This document shows positions 17,092-25,585 of a stretch of DNA of 64,000 nucleotides, in pieces. Made by a program: the position numbers and the translations under genes. Where the stretch lies: the NCBI GenBank assembly GCA_018223035.1, contig JAAEZD010000020.1:1-64000 (forward strand), written 5' to 3'. The notes under the pieces are model-generated. The model searched no databases. It saw nothing but the letters and a program-made list of their open reading frames with translations, and had not been told where the DNA came from. This DNA comes from Heliomarina sp018223035. GTDB taxonomy: Bacteria; Pseudomonadota; Alphaproteobacteria; Rhodobacterales; Rhodobacteraceae. How positions within the stretch are numbered: the first letter of the stretch is position 1; every line of letters begins with the position of its first letter.

Positions 17092-19103
17092 TCAGCCGCG
17101 ATCTGCTGGGCGCGTGCTTTGACGCCTGCGGAAAGTTCCGCCATCAGCGCGCTGGCTCGTGCGATCGGGTTGGTCAGGTAGAAATCGGTGATCGCAGGAC
17201 GGAAGCTCGCCTTGCCCAGTTCACCGGCCTTGAGCTTCTCAACCGTGTTTTCCGGCACTTCGTCCACCTTCGCGAGATGCGGTACGGCTTTGACAAGTTC
17301 CTGACGAAGCTGCGCGATGCTGTCGAATGGCAGCACATCGCCGATCTCGCCTGAAAGCGCCCGGAGGATCGCCCAGTTTTCCTTGGCTTCACCCGGTGCG
17401 AATCCCGCGCGCTGCGCAAGCTGCGGACGACCTTCGGTATTCACAAAGAGACCGGTTTCCTCGGTATAGGCGGCACCTGGCAGGATGATGTCGGCACGAT
17501 GCGCGCCGCGGTCGCCGTGGCTGCCTTGGTAGATGACAAACGCGCCTTCGGCGATGTCGACCTCATCCGCGCCAAGGTTATAGATGACCTCGGCCTCGGA
17601 CACCTCGGCCATGCCGCCGTCACAGGTGGCACCGATATCCATCGCCCCGACCCGGCTGGCTGCCGTGTGCAGGATGAGAAGACCGCTATTGGTTGCCTCG
17701 GCGATGCTTTGCGCCGCGGCGAGAACGGCCGCACCGTCTGCTTCTTGCAAAGCGCCCTGCCCGACGATCACTATCGAGGCTTTCTCCCGGATCTCGTCCG
17801 AGCCGCCCATGTCGACAACTTCCTGCAGCGCGGCGCGGTCGTTGCCCATATGGGTGTAGTCAAAGGTCAGGTCCGCCGCATCGCCAACCAGCGCCACATT
17901 GGCACCCCGGCTCCATGCTTTGCGGATACGGGCGTTGAGCACCGGCGCTTCGACTGCCGGGTTGGTGCCGATCAGCAGGATGCTTTCCGCCATGTCGATG
18001 TCTTCGACAGCGGCGGTACCGACGTAGGCACCCCGGTTACCGGCGGGCAGTTTCGCCCCGTCGGTACGGCATTCGACAATGCCTCCCATGCCTTCGATCA
18101 GCTGCTTCAGCGCAAATGCGGGTTCAACAGAAACCAGATCGCCAACGATACCGGCGACTTTCTTGCCCTTCATAGCGACGGCAGCGGCGGCTAGCGCCTC
18201 GCCCCAACCCGCTTTGCGCAGCTTGCCGTTTTCGCGGATATAGGGTGTATCCAGACGCTGGCGGCGCAGCCCGTCCCAGACAAAGCGTGTCTTGTCAGAA
18301 ATCCATTCCTCGTTCACGCCGTCATGGTTGCGCGGCAGGATCCGCATGACTTCGCGGCCCTTGGTATCCACGCGGATGTTCGAGCCAAGCGCGTCCATTA
18401 CGTCGATGCTCTCGGTCTTGCTGAGTTCCCATGGACGCGCGGTGAAGGCGTAAGGCTTGGAGACAAGCGCCCCGACCGGGCAGAGGTCGATGATATTGCC
18501 CTGCATGTTCGAGTTCAGGGTCTCGCCCAGATAGGACGTGATCTCGGCATCTTCGCCGCGACCGGTCTGGCCCATCTGGTTAATACCAGCGACCTCGGTT
18601 GTGAAGCGAACGCAGCGCGTACAAGAGATGCAGCGCGTCATATGGGTTTCGACCAGCGGACCAAGATCCAGATCCGTCGAGGCACGCTTGGCTTCGCGGA
18701 AACGCGAGAAGTCCACGCCATAGGCCATCGCCTGATCCTGAAGATCGCATTCGCCGCCCTGGTCGCAGATCGGGCAGTCGAGCGGGTGGTTGATCAGGAG
18801 AAACTCCATCACCCCTTCGCGGGCTTTCTTGACCATCGGCGAGTTCGTCTTGACCTGCGGCGCCTGCCCTTCGGGACCGGGGCGCAGATCGCGGACCTGC
18901 ATCGCGCAGGAAGCGGCGGGTTTCGGCGGACCGCCCACGACCTCGACCAGACACATGCGGCAGTTACCGGCGATCGACAGGCGTTCGTGGTAGCAGAAAC
19001 GCGGAATCTCGACCCCGACCTGCTCACAGGCCTGGATCAGGGTCATTGCCCCGTCGACTTCGATTTCGGTTCCGTCAATGTTGATCTTGCGGAGGTCAGA
19101 CAT
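17088..19103 (-). CDS. nuoG: NADH-quinone oxidoreductase subunit G
   Basis: 671 residues. N-terminal 2Fe-2S ligands are in PRFCYHERLSIAGNCRMC and a third at SCAMQV. The His-Cys3 cluster N5 region (INHPLDCPICDQGGECDLQD) and CISCTRCVRF for N4 follow, then a molybdopterin-oxidoreductase-like domain without cofactor. It is shorter than the E. coli form, as in mitochondrial NDUFS1. It carries electrons from NuoEF to NuoI. Confidence 0.97.
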   Translation of the reverse strand: MSDLRKINIDGTEIEVDGAMTLIQACEQVGVEIPRFCYHERLSIAGNCRMCLVEVVGGPPKPAASCAMQVRDLRPGPEGQAPQVKTNSPMVKKAREGVMEFLLINHPLDCPICDQGGECDLQDQAMAYGVDFSRFREAKRASTDLDLGPLVETHMTRCISCTRCVRFTTEVAGINQMGQTGRGEDAEITSYLGETLNSNMQGNIIDLCPVGALVSKPYAFTARPWELSKTESIDVMDALGSNIRVDTKGREVMRILPRNHDGVNEEWISDKTRFVWDGLRRQRLDTPYIRENGKLRKAGWGEALAAAAVAMKGKKVAGIVGDLVSVEPAFALKQLIEGMGGIVECRTDGAKLPAGNRGAYVGTAAVEDIDMAESILLIGTNPAVEAPVLNARIRKAWSRGANVALVGDAADLTFDYTHMGNDRAALQEVVDMGGSDEIREKASIVIVGQGALQEADGAAVLAAAQSIAEATNSGLLILHTAASRVGAMDIGATCDGGMAEVSEAEVIYNLGADEVDIAEGAFVIYQGSHGDRGAHRADIILPGAAYTEETGLFVNTEGRPQLAQRAGFAPGEAKENWAILRALSGEIGDVLPFDSIAQLRQELVKAVPHLAKVDEVPENTVEKLKAGELGKASFRPAITDFYLTNPIARASALMAELSAGVKARAQQIAAE

Positions 19104-19106
19104 GGT

Positions 19107-19520
19107 CTATTTCGCCCTCAGTAGCACACCAATCGCGCTGGATTTGGCAATTTCCGCACGCCCGAAGGTGCAGAAGGTTTCAGGTTTGTCATAGGATACG
19201 CCATTCTGTGCGAGGAATTTCTCGCCCTTTGCGCGCATCCGGGCCTTTTCGGTATCGGATTCGACATAGGCCCTGATTTCTTCGTCGCTGTAGCCAAGAT
19301 CATTAGCCTGGGCCTTGATCTTGCGCAGCGTATTCAGCGCGCGCAGCACACGCGGGCTGATGTCATCGCAGCGGTCGCGGATCGCATCGGCAATCGCAAC
19401 GGCGAACAGCGTATTTTCGATCTCGGGCACATCGCGCAGCGCCGGTCGCGCAGTGGCCGAAACCGGCAGCGCAACGGTGCAGGCAAGAGCGGCGGCGATA
19501 ACGGTATTGGCAATTCTCAT
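19107..19520 (-). CDS. DUF5333-like small secreted protein, next to nuoG
   Basis: 137 residues. The Sec signal peptide MRIANTVIAAALACTVALPVSATA probably cleaves near residue 24. The mature part has two cysteines (IRDRCDDIS and TFCTFGRAE) and a helical middle with SDEEIRAYVESDTEK, which matches my memory of the DUF5333 family found in Rhodobacteraceae. I use ATG 19520 because AGGA precedes it and the signal peptide starts there; an in-frame start at 19583 adds an unlikely leader. It ends 3 bases before nuoG. Its function is unknown. Confidence 0.75.
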   Translation of the reverse strand: MRIANTVIAAALACTVALPVSATARPALRDVPEIENTLFAVAIADAIRDRCDDISPRVLRALNTLRKIKAQANDLGYSDEEIRAYVESDTEKARMRAKGEKFLAQNGVSYDKPETFCTFGRAEIAKSSAIGVLLRAK

Positions 19521-19528
19521 CGGGTTTT

Positions 19529-19544
19529 CCTTTCGTATGAAAGG
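19529..19544 (-). promoter_or_regulatory. Hairpin overlapping the ribosome-binding site of the DUF5333-like gene
   Basis: The perfect 6-bp hairpin CCTTTC-ATAC-GAAAGG (minus strand) contains the AAAGG of the Shine-Dalgarno sequence, 9 bases before the start at 19520. Opening it would be needed for initiation, so translation may be conditional. It is small and could be chance. Confidence 0.35.
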
Positions 19545-19617
19545 CAAACCACGGACGAGAATCGTTCCGTTAGGCAATAACAACCGCCTTGGATCCCGGT
19601 GATATGCAAATACCTGC

Positions 19618-19977
19618 TCACGGATTGCATTCTCCGGCTAATGTCAGCGTATCGTTCACGACCGGCAATTGCTGCAGGGGTCTGTCCGGTCCGGCGGACC
19701 AAATGATCCGCGAGGTGCCGTAGTTCGTGATGCAATAGCGGGTCGCCTCGAATTCGCCGGCCTCGACCGCGCCTTGCGGGGCGAGAGACATGTTCTTGAC
19801 GGAAACGGTGAAGCGCTGACGGTTATCGTCGACCTTGCTGGCCTTGGTCTTGAAGTAGACCCCCTGGAACGCCAGCCGGGTTTCATCGTCCTGGGCACAT
19901 GCGGACAGGATCACGGCAAAGGCCGCTACAACCAGACCACGGCCGGTTTGCTTGACGATTTGAGGCAGTGTTTTCAT
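19618..19977 (-). CDS. Predicted lipoprotein in the nuoF-nuoG interval
   Basis: 119 residues. The signal segment GLVVAAFAVILSACAQDD ends in a lipobox with Cys at about residue 27. The remainder is a small beta-rich domain (FKTKASKVDDNRQRFTVSVKN) with two cysteines (TRYCITNYG, AGECNP). The start ATG 19977 has GGAAGA upstream; the longer frame to 20031 lacks a signal. No family is recognised. The looser spacing (97 bases to the next gene, 54 from the previous one) sets it and the methyltransferase apart from the tightly packed nuo genes. Confidence 0.7.
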   Translation of the reverse strand: MKTLPQIVKQTGRGLVVAAFAVILSACAQDDETRLAFQGVYFKTKASKVDDNRQRFTVSVKNMSLAPQGAVEAGEFEATRYCITNYGTSRIIWSAGPDRPLQQLPVVNDTLTLAGECNP

Positions 19978-20031
19978 AATCTTCCGCCTTGCGCCGCGCT
20001 GTTGCGCTCCGGTCGTTTCGATTGCCTGCAT

Positions 20032-20739
20032 CTACTTCACCCGCGAATGCACCGGGCGGTGCACCTTTTCCTTTTCGATGACGACCATCGAGTCATGAAT
20101 GTGAAATCCCGCGAAAGCACCCTCCATGGCAGGGAACCGCAGGCCCTTGCGATGATACCAGTGGTGCATGTCATCCACCATGCGCCGTAGCAAGTTGAAA
20201 AAACTGGTTTTTGCCCGGTACCCGCCGCCGTACTTGGGAAAATAGGCGGTGTGAAGATCTTCGATCACATAAGCACCGCCGGGTGAGAGCCGGGGATAGA
20301 GGGCCATGAGCGACGCCTCGATATGTTTCATCCGGTGGCTGCCATCGTCGAGAATCAAATCGACGCCCCCCATTTCATTGACCACGTCGGACAAGAATTC
20401 GGGATCGGACTGCGAACCGATCCGCACCTGCCCCGACTGTCCGTCGTAGCGCGCGCAATCCGGGTTGATGTCGATGCCGAAGATCTTCGCTTCTTTTCCG
20501 AAGTATTTCCGCCAGAGCTGCAGCGAGCCGCCGTGATTGACGCCGATTTCCAGAAACCGGACCGCCGTGCCGCGAAACTTTGAGAAATACCGGTCGTAGA
20601 GCGGAATATAATGATGCCACTTGTGAACGCTCGCGCCCTCGTTCGAGGCATAGATCTCTGCCAGATCGCCAGCATAGCCATATTTGTCGAGGATATCCCC
20701 GGCAATATCGCCATCTTCTTCAAAGCGGAATTTCCTCAT
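20032..20739 (-). CDS. SAM-dependent methyltransferase-like protein in the nuoF-nuoG interval
   Basis: 235 residues of Rossmann type: motif I RFLEIGVNHGGSLQLWRKYF, motif II FGIDINPDC, acidic motif VDLILDDGSH and the post-motif GGAYVIEDLHTAYFP. It resembles the MycE/cephalosporin-hydroxylase-like sugar or surface-polymer methyltransferases, whose metal ligands are the Asp and His of DDGSH. The substrate is unknown. It lies on the same strand as the nuo genes, but with gaps of about 55-60 bases on both sides, so it may be an insertion rather than a complex I factor. Confidence 0.85.
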   Translation of the reverse strand: MRKFRFEEDGDIAGDILDKYGYAGDLAEIYASNEGASVHKWHHYIPLYDRYFSKFRGTAVRFLEIGVNHGGSLQLWRKYFGKEAKIFGIDINPDCARYDGQSGQVRIGSQSDPEFLSDVVNEMGGVDLILDDGSHRMKHIEASLMALYPRLSPGGAYVIEDLHTAYFPKYGGGYRAKTSFFNLLRRMVDDMHHWYHRKGLRFPAMEGAFAGFHIHDSMVVIEKEKVHRPVHSRVK

Positions 20740-20799
20740 CTCCCCAGAACCTCCGTTCTGCGGATAATCCGGTCAGCGCTTTGAGCCCCGAACACCATC

Positions 20800-21198
20800 T
20801 TAGCCCCGCTTGTACACGAGAACGCTGACAGGGGTCCGCCGTGCCGTTTCATCATCGAGCACCGTACAGGTGTTCAGCCTGCTGTAGCTGCTGCCATATT
20901 TCGCGGCCAGCGACCGGCGTTTAACATCGGTTTCCAGCTCAGCGGCTTCCCGGACCTGCTGCGCAACCAGTTGGCCGTTTTTTACGCGTTCATTGGTGAT
21001 CGCAGCAGCCAGAACCTCATCATAGGAATACGCGGGGCAGCGTCCGACCATTTCACGCGCGATTGTCCGCACGGCATAATGCTCCGGTGCAGACAGGGCC
21101 ATCAGTTCGGCCGTGCGCGGGTCATTCAGATTGGCGCTGCCACCACCGCAACCTGCCAAGAGAACCAGCCCGACCGAAATGAAAAACTGCCTGCGCAT
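20800..21198 (-). CDS. Predicted lipoprotein, possible distant DUF5333-like paralogue, next to nuoF
   Basis: 132 residues. The signal MRRQFFISVGLVLLAGC ends in a lipobox with Cys 17. The rest parallels the gene at 19107: a helix ending in a cysteine (AREMVGRCPAYS against ADAIRDRCDDIS), a helical middle, and an ending with cysteine then a ...VSVLVYKRG strand (against IGVLLRAK). I infer common descent by eye only. It begins 9 bases after the nuoF stop, so it is probably co-expressed. The function is unknown. Confidence 0.65.
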   Translation of the reverse strand: MRRQFFISVGLVLLAGCGGGSANLNDPRTAELMALSAPEHYAVRTIAREMVGRCPAYSYDEVLAAAITNERVKNGQLVAQQVREAAELETDVKRRSLAAKYGSSYSRLNTCTVLDDETARRTPVSVLVYKRG

Positions 21199-21207
21199 GC
21201 CCTGCCC

Positions 21208-22503
21208 TTACTCTGCCGCGACAGCGCTGACGCGCCCGGTGCGTTTGTGTTTGATGCGATCTTCGATCTCGTTACGGAAATGCCGGATCAGGCCCTGGAT
21301 CGGCCAGGCTGCCGCATCGCCGAGCGCACAGATCGTATGACCCTCGACCTGTTTGGTCACGTCGAGCAGCATGTCGATTTCCTCGACCTCGGCATCGCCG
21401 GTTACCAGACGATCCATGACCCGCATCATCCAGCCGGTGCCTTCGCGGCAAGGCGTACACTGACCGCAGCTTTCATGTTTGAAGAACTTGGAAAGACGCC
21501 AGACGGCTTTGATCACGTCGGTGTTCTGATCCATGACGATCATGCAGCCGGTGCCGAAGGACGACTTGTTTTCACGCATCCAGTCGAAATCCATGATCGC
21601 GTCTTCCAGCGCTTCCTTGGGAAGAACCGGGCAGGACGCACCACCGGGGATGATCGCCTTGAGGTTATCCCAGCCGCCGCGAATACCGCCGCCGTGTTTT
21701 TCGATCAGCTCGCGCACGGGCAGCGACATGGCTTCTTCGAATACACATGGATTGTTCACGTGACCGGTCAGCGCGAAGAGCTTGGTGCCCACGTTGTTAG
21801 GACGGCCAAAAGAGCTGAACCACTCCGGGCCGCGCCGCAGGATGGTGGGCACAACAGCAATGGATTCCACGTTGTTAACCGTGGTCGGGCAGCCGTAAAG
21901 CCCCGCACCCGCCGGGAACGGCGGCTTCATCCGCGGCATTCCTTTTTTGCCTTCGAGGCTTTCTAGCAGCGCGGTTTCTTCGCCACAGATATAGGCCCCG
22001 GCCCCATGCGCCAGATACAGGTCGAAATCCCAGCCGGACTTACAGGCGTTCTTGCCGATCAGGCCCGCGTCATAGGCTTCGTCGATGGCCGCCTGAAGCG
22101 CCTCACGCTCGCGGATGTATTCACCGCGGATATAGATGTAGGAGGCATGCGCACCCATCGCGAAAGAGGCAACCAGCGCCCCTTCGATCAGCGTATGCGG
22201 ATCGTGGCGCATGATTTCGCGGTCCTTGCACGTCGCCGGTTCCGATTCGTCCGCGTTGATCACGAGATAAGCCGGGCGACCGTCGCTTTCCTTGGGCATG
22301 AAAGACCACTTCAGCCCGGTCGGAAAGCCCGCGCCGCCGCGTCCGCGCAAGCCGCTGTCCTTCATCTGCTGGATGATCCAGTCGCGACCCTTTTCAAGGA
22401 TGCCGGCCGTGCCATCCCAATGACCCCGCGCCTGCGCGCCTTTCAGCGTGCGGTCATGCATCCCGTAGAGGTTGGTAAAGATCCGGTCCTGGTCTTTCAG
22501 CAT
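21208..22503 (-). CDS. nuoF: NADH-quinone oxidoreductase subunit F
   Basis: 431 residues. The NADH site GLRGRGGAGFPTGLKWSFM, the FMN region (YLVINADESEPATCKDR, GAGAYICGEETALLES) and the N3 cluster ligands (ESCGQCTPCREG with a later Cys) are intact. It oxidises NADH and passes electrons through FMN to the iron-sulfur chain. I use ATG 22503 (MLKDQDRIF); an open frame continues upstream to 22665 but overlaps the DUF5337 gene. Confidence 0.97.
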   Translation of the reverse strand: MLKDQDRIFTNLYGMHDRTLKGAQARGHWDGTAGILEKGRDWIIQQMKDSGLRGRGGAGFPTGLKWSFMPKESDGRPAYLVINADESEPATCKDREIMRHDPHTLIEGALVASFAMGAHASYIYIRGEYIREREALQAAIDEAYDAGLIGKNACKSGWDFDLYLAHGAGAYICGEETALLESLEGKKGMPRMKPPFPAGAGLYGCPTTVNNVESIAVVPTILRRGPEWFSSFGRPNNVGTKLFALTGHVNNPCVFEEAMSLPVRELIEKHGGGIRGGWDNLKAIIPGGASCPVLPKEALEDAIMDFDWMRENKSSFGTGCMIVMDQNTDVIKAVWRLSKFFKHESCGQCTPCREGTGWMMRVMDRLVTGDAEVEEIDMLLDVTKQVEGHTICALGDAAAWPIQGLIRHFRNEIEDRIKHKRTGRVSAVAAE

Positions 22504-22507
22504 CTCA

Positions 22508-22729
22508 TTAGCCTTTATCATTCCGGCGTGTGCGCCAGAGATTGTACGTCTGCCAGAGCGCAAAACCGAAACCGGCCAGCGCCATGAGGTCGAACAGGGC
22601 TTGGGTCCGGTTGGACCAGCCCAGGATGGACCCGGCGAAATTGGCGCAGATCCAGAGCACGCCAATCCCGGCGATCAGCAACGCAAGGCGCTGACCCGTT
22701 TTTGTCGTCGATCTGGTTTCCGTGCTCAT
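22508..22729 (-). CDS. DUF5337 family small membrane protein
   Basis: 73 residues with two hydrophobic helices (LALLIAGIGVLWICANFAGSI and ALFDLMALAGFGFALWQTY) joined by a short GWSNRT turn and ending in a basic tail. This is the pattern I know as DUF5337, found in nuo operons of Rhodobacteraceae. It lies 4 bases before nuoF and 28 after nuoE. Its position suggests a lineage-specific accessory or assembly protein of complex I, but no function is established from sequence. Confidence 0.8.
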   Translation of the reverse strand: MSTETRSTTKTGQRLALLIAGIGVLWICANFAGSILGWSNRTQALFDLMALAGFGFALWQTYNLWRTRRNDKG

Positions 22730-22757
22730 TCTTGAATTGTACCCTTACGCAGTTTTC

Positions 22758-23999
22758 TCAGTCTTCGTAGGTGCCGTCTTCTTTGGCGCGGCGCGAGAAT
22801 TCAGTCTCGCCCCCACGCTGCAATTCCTTAGCCTGTGCAACCCAGTCATCGCGGGTCACGCGGCCTTTGAAACCCTGCAGGTTCTGATCGACCCAGGCGA
22901 TTTCCTTGTCCGTCCAGTTAGCGATCTGGTCGAAATGGTAAAAGCCCATGGAATGCAGCAGGTCTTCGAGTTTCGGGCCGACGCCCTTGATCATTTTGAG
23001 ATTGTCAGGCTGACCGTCACGTGCGGAATCGAGAGAAGCCGGACGATCCGCGTCATCGGCAACCGGCGTAGCGGCGGGTTTCGCCTTGGCCGATTTCGAT
23101 TGGGTTGCAGAGTCTTCTGTTACATCCGTCTCTTTTGCGTCAGGTTCGGCCGATTTAGGCTTTCCCTTTTCGACCGCCTGCGCTTCCTGCTCGGTCACGC
23201 CGGTTGCATCTGCGGGCTCGCCTTCTGCCGGACGTGGTTCATTCCGCGCGACAAGTTCCTCGTTTTCGGCAGCAGCGCCGCCATCCTTTGGATTGTCGCG
23301 CCACGGTGTCAGGAGCGGTACCTCGGTACCGTCAATCCGCTTGACCGTGTCGCCGATGTCCACGGCGAGTTGCACCGAGGCATTATACTGGGTCCGACCG
23401 CTGTCATATTCGGTCAGCGTCACCAGCCCGGAAAGCGGTTCGGAGGCATAGCGGCCGTTCTGTGGGCCCGGAACCGGTACCTTGCCAGCCGCCAGTTCGT
23501 CGATGATCTCGCCAAGACGTTCGGCGGTCAGGTCCTCGTAATAATCCTTGCCGATCTGGGCCATGGGCGCGTTGGCACATGACCCGAGGCACTCGACCTC
23601 TTCCCAGCTGAACTTGCCGTCATCGGACAGCATATGCGGCTTGGGCGCGATCTTTTCCTTGCAGACGGCCATCAGGTCTTCGGCACCGCAGATCATGCAG
23701 GACGTGGTGCCGCAGATTTGGATATTGGCAATAGAACCAACCGGTTGAAGCTGGAACATGAAGTAGAACGAGGCAACCTCAAGCGCGCGGATATAGGCAA
23801 GGCCCAGCATTTCAGCCACATGCTCGATCGCCGGGCGGGTCAGCCAACCTTCTTGTTCCTGCGCGCGCCACAGCAGCGGGATAATCGCCGAAGCCTGACG
23901 GCCTTCGGGATACTTGGTCATCTGCGCTTCGGCCCATTTCTGGTTGGCCGGCGTGAAGGCGAAAGAGTCGGGTTGGTCAGGATGAAGACGACGAAGCAT
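22758..23999 (-). CDS. nuoE: NADH-quinone oxidoreductase subunit E with C-terminal helix-hairpin-helix extension
   Basis: 413 residues, against about 170-240 in most NuoE. Residues 1 to about 200 are the thioredoxin-like 2Fe-2S domain (ICGTTSCMICG and VECLGSCANAP hold the N1a ligands). A low-complexity Ala/Glu/Lys/Pro linker (about 240-315) follows, then LKMIKGVGPKLEDLLHSMGF, a helix-hairpin-helix-like fold also seen in predicted DNA- or protein-binding proteins. Such long NuoE forms occur in Rhodobacterales. The stop overlaps nothing; the start overlaps the next orf stop by one base. Confidence 0.95.
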   Translation of the reverse strand: MLRRLHPDQPDSFAFTPANQKWAEAQMTKYPEGRQASAIIPLLWRAQEQEGWLTRPAIEHVAEMLGLAYIRALEVASFYFMFQLQPVGSIANIQICGTTSCMICGAEDLMAVCKEKIAPKPHMLSDDGKFSWEEVECLGSCANAPMAQIGKDYYEDLTAERLGEIIDELAAGKVPVPGPQNGRYASEPLSGLVTLTEYDSGRTQYNASVQLAVDIGDTVKRIDGTEVPLLTPWRDNPKDGGAAAENEELVARNEPRPAEGEPADATGVTEQEAQAVEKGKPKSAEPDAKETDVTEDSATQSKSAKAKPAATPVADDADRPASLDSARDGQPDNLKMIKGVGPKLEDLLHSMGFYHFDQIANWTDKEIAWVDQNLQGFKGRVTRDDWVAQAKELQRGGETEFSRRAKEDGTYED

Positions 24000-24367
24000 T
24001 AGAGAGCGGTTCCTGATGTAACCAGTGCAAGGATCGAGATGCCAAAGGCACCAAGGGCCAGCAGCCCGGTTATCGTGTGTTTGAAGTGCGGCAAATTGCG
24101 GCTGCGATAGATCCAGCCATCGTAGAGGCCCATAAAGGCGCAGACGGCAAAGAAAAATGCCGAGAACTTGGCGTTGTCCAGTAGCAGGACGCCAAAAGCG
24201 AATAGGAACATGACGATATATCGACCGGTCATTACATTCGGCAACAGCTCTGGCCGGTGCGTCGCACGTGCCATGGCCGCTTCAGGATCGCGGATAAAGA
24301 GGACCGCGTAATAGCCTGTAATGATGACCGTAATGGCCAGCGCGATATATGTGAGTTGCCCCATCAT
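23999..24367 (-). CDS. Hypothetical four-helix membrane protein between nuoD and nuoE
   Basis: 122 residues with about four hydrophobic helices (about 5-23, 46-64, 68-86, 98-118) and short polar loops. No catalytic motif is visible. It starts 3 bases after the nuoD stop and ends on the first base of nuoE, so it is translated with them. An unassigned gene at this place is known in Rhodobacter nuo operons. An assembly or stabilising role for the membrane arm is a guess. Confidence 0.7.
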   Translation of the reverse strand: MMGQLTYIALAITVIITGYYAVLFIRDPEAAMARATHRPELLPNVMTGRYIVMFLFAFGVLLLDNAKFSAFFFAVCAFMGLYDGWIYRSRNLPHFKHTITGLLALGAFGISILALVTSGTAL

Positions 24368-24370
24368 CGA

Positions 24371-25585
24371 TTAGCGGTCGACCTCGCCGAACACGATATC
24401 CATCGTGCCGATGATCGCCGCGACATCTGCAAGCTGATGCCCGCCGGCCACGTGGTCCATCGCCTGCAGATGCAGGAACCCGGGTGCACGAAGCTTGGCA
24501 CGGTATGGCTTGTTGGTGCCATCGGCAACAAGGTAGACGCCGAATTCGCCTTTGGGGGCTTCGACCGCGCAGTAGACTTCGCCGGCAGGGACGTGGAAAC
24601 CCTCGGTATATAGCTTGAAGTGATGAATCAGAGATTCCATCGAGGTCTTCATATCGGTCCGCGACGGGGGCGTGATCTTGCCCCGTGCCAAAACATCGCC
24701 TGGCTCTTCGCGCAGCTTTGCGATGGCCTGCTGGATGATCTTTATCGACTGGCGCATCTCTTCCATACGGACGAGATACCGATCATAGCAGTCGCCGTTC
24801 TTGCCAACCGGGATTTTGAAGTCGAATTCATCGTAGCATTCGTAGGGCTGCGAACGCCGCAGGTCCCACGCGAGGCCAGAACCGCGCACCATAACGCCGG
24901 AGAAGCCGTATTGCTGGATTTCTTCCTCGGTAACGATGCCGATGTCGACGTTACGCTGCTTGAATATGCGGTTTTCGCTGAGCAACCCGTCAATATCGTC
25001 AAGCCGTTTTGGGAACCTGTGCGACCAGGCCTCGATATCGTCGATCAGATCATCGGGAAGGTCCTGATGGACCCCGCCGGGACGGAAATACGCCGCGTGC
25101 AGACGCGCGCCACATGCCCGTTCGTAGAAGATCATCAGGTCTTCGCGTTCCTCAAACCCCCAGAGCGGCGGCGTCAGCGCCCCCACGTCCATCGCCTGCG
25201 TCGTCACGTTCAGCAGGTGGTTCAGAATGCGTCCGATCTCTGAAAAGAGCACGCGGATCAGCGAGGCGCGGCGCGGAACCTGAACGCCGGTCAGCTTTTC
25301 GATGGCCAGACACCAGGCGTGTTCCTGGTTCATCGGCGCAACGTAATCGAGCCGGTCGAAGTAAGGCAGGTTTTGCAGATAGGTCCGTGATTCCATCAGC
25401 TTTTCGGTACCACGGTGCAGCAGGCCGATATGCGGGTCGCAGCGTTCGACGATTTCGCCGTCAAGCTCGAGAACAAGCCGGAGAACCCCGTGCGCCGCAG
25501 GGTGTTGCGGGCCGAAGTTGATGTTGAAATTGCGGATCTTCTGTTCGCCGGTCAGGGCGTCTTCGAAACCTTTGGAGCCGTCCAT
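24371..25585 (-). CDS. nuoD: NADH-quinone oxidoreductase subunit D
   Basis: 404 residues. The 49-kDa subunit motifs are present (NFGPQHPAAHGVLRLVLELDGE, with the quinone-site His, and HIGLLHRGTEKLME). It forms the quinone pocket with NuoB. ATG 25585 sits in a TGATG overlap with the nuoC stop and has GGAGG 7 bases upstream; an adjoining GTG three bases earlier is less well spaced. Confidence 0.97.
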   Translation of the reverse strand: MDGSKGFEDALTGEQKIRNFNINFGPQHPAAHGVLRLVLELDGEIVERCDPHIGLLHRGTEKLMESRTYLQNLPYFDRLDYVAPMNQEHAWCLAIEKLTGVQVPRRASLIRVLFSEIGRILNHLLNVTTQAMDVGALTPPLWGFEEREDLMIFYERACGARLHAAYFRPGGVHQDLPDDLIDDIEAWSHRFPKRLDDIDGLLSENRIFKQRNVDIGIVTEEEIQQYGFSGVMVRGSGLAWDLRRSQPYECYDEFDFKIPVGKNGDCYDRYLVRMEEMRQSIKIIQQAIAKLREEPGDVLARGKITPPSRTDMKTSMESLIHHFKLYTEGFHVPAGEVYCAVEAPKGEFGVYLVADGTNKPYRAKLRAPGFLHLQAMDHVAGGHQLADVAAIIGTMDIVFGEVDR

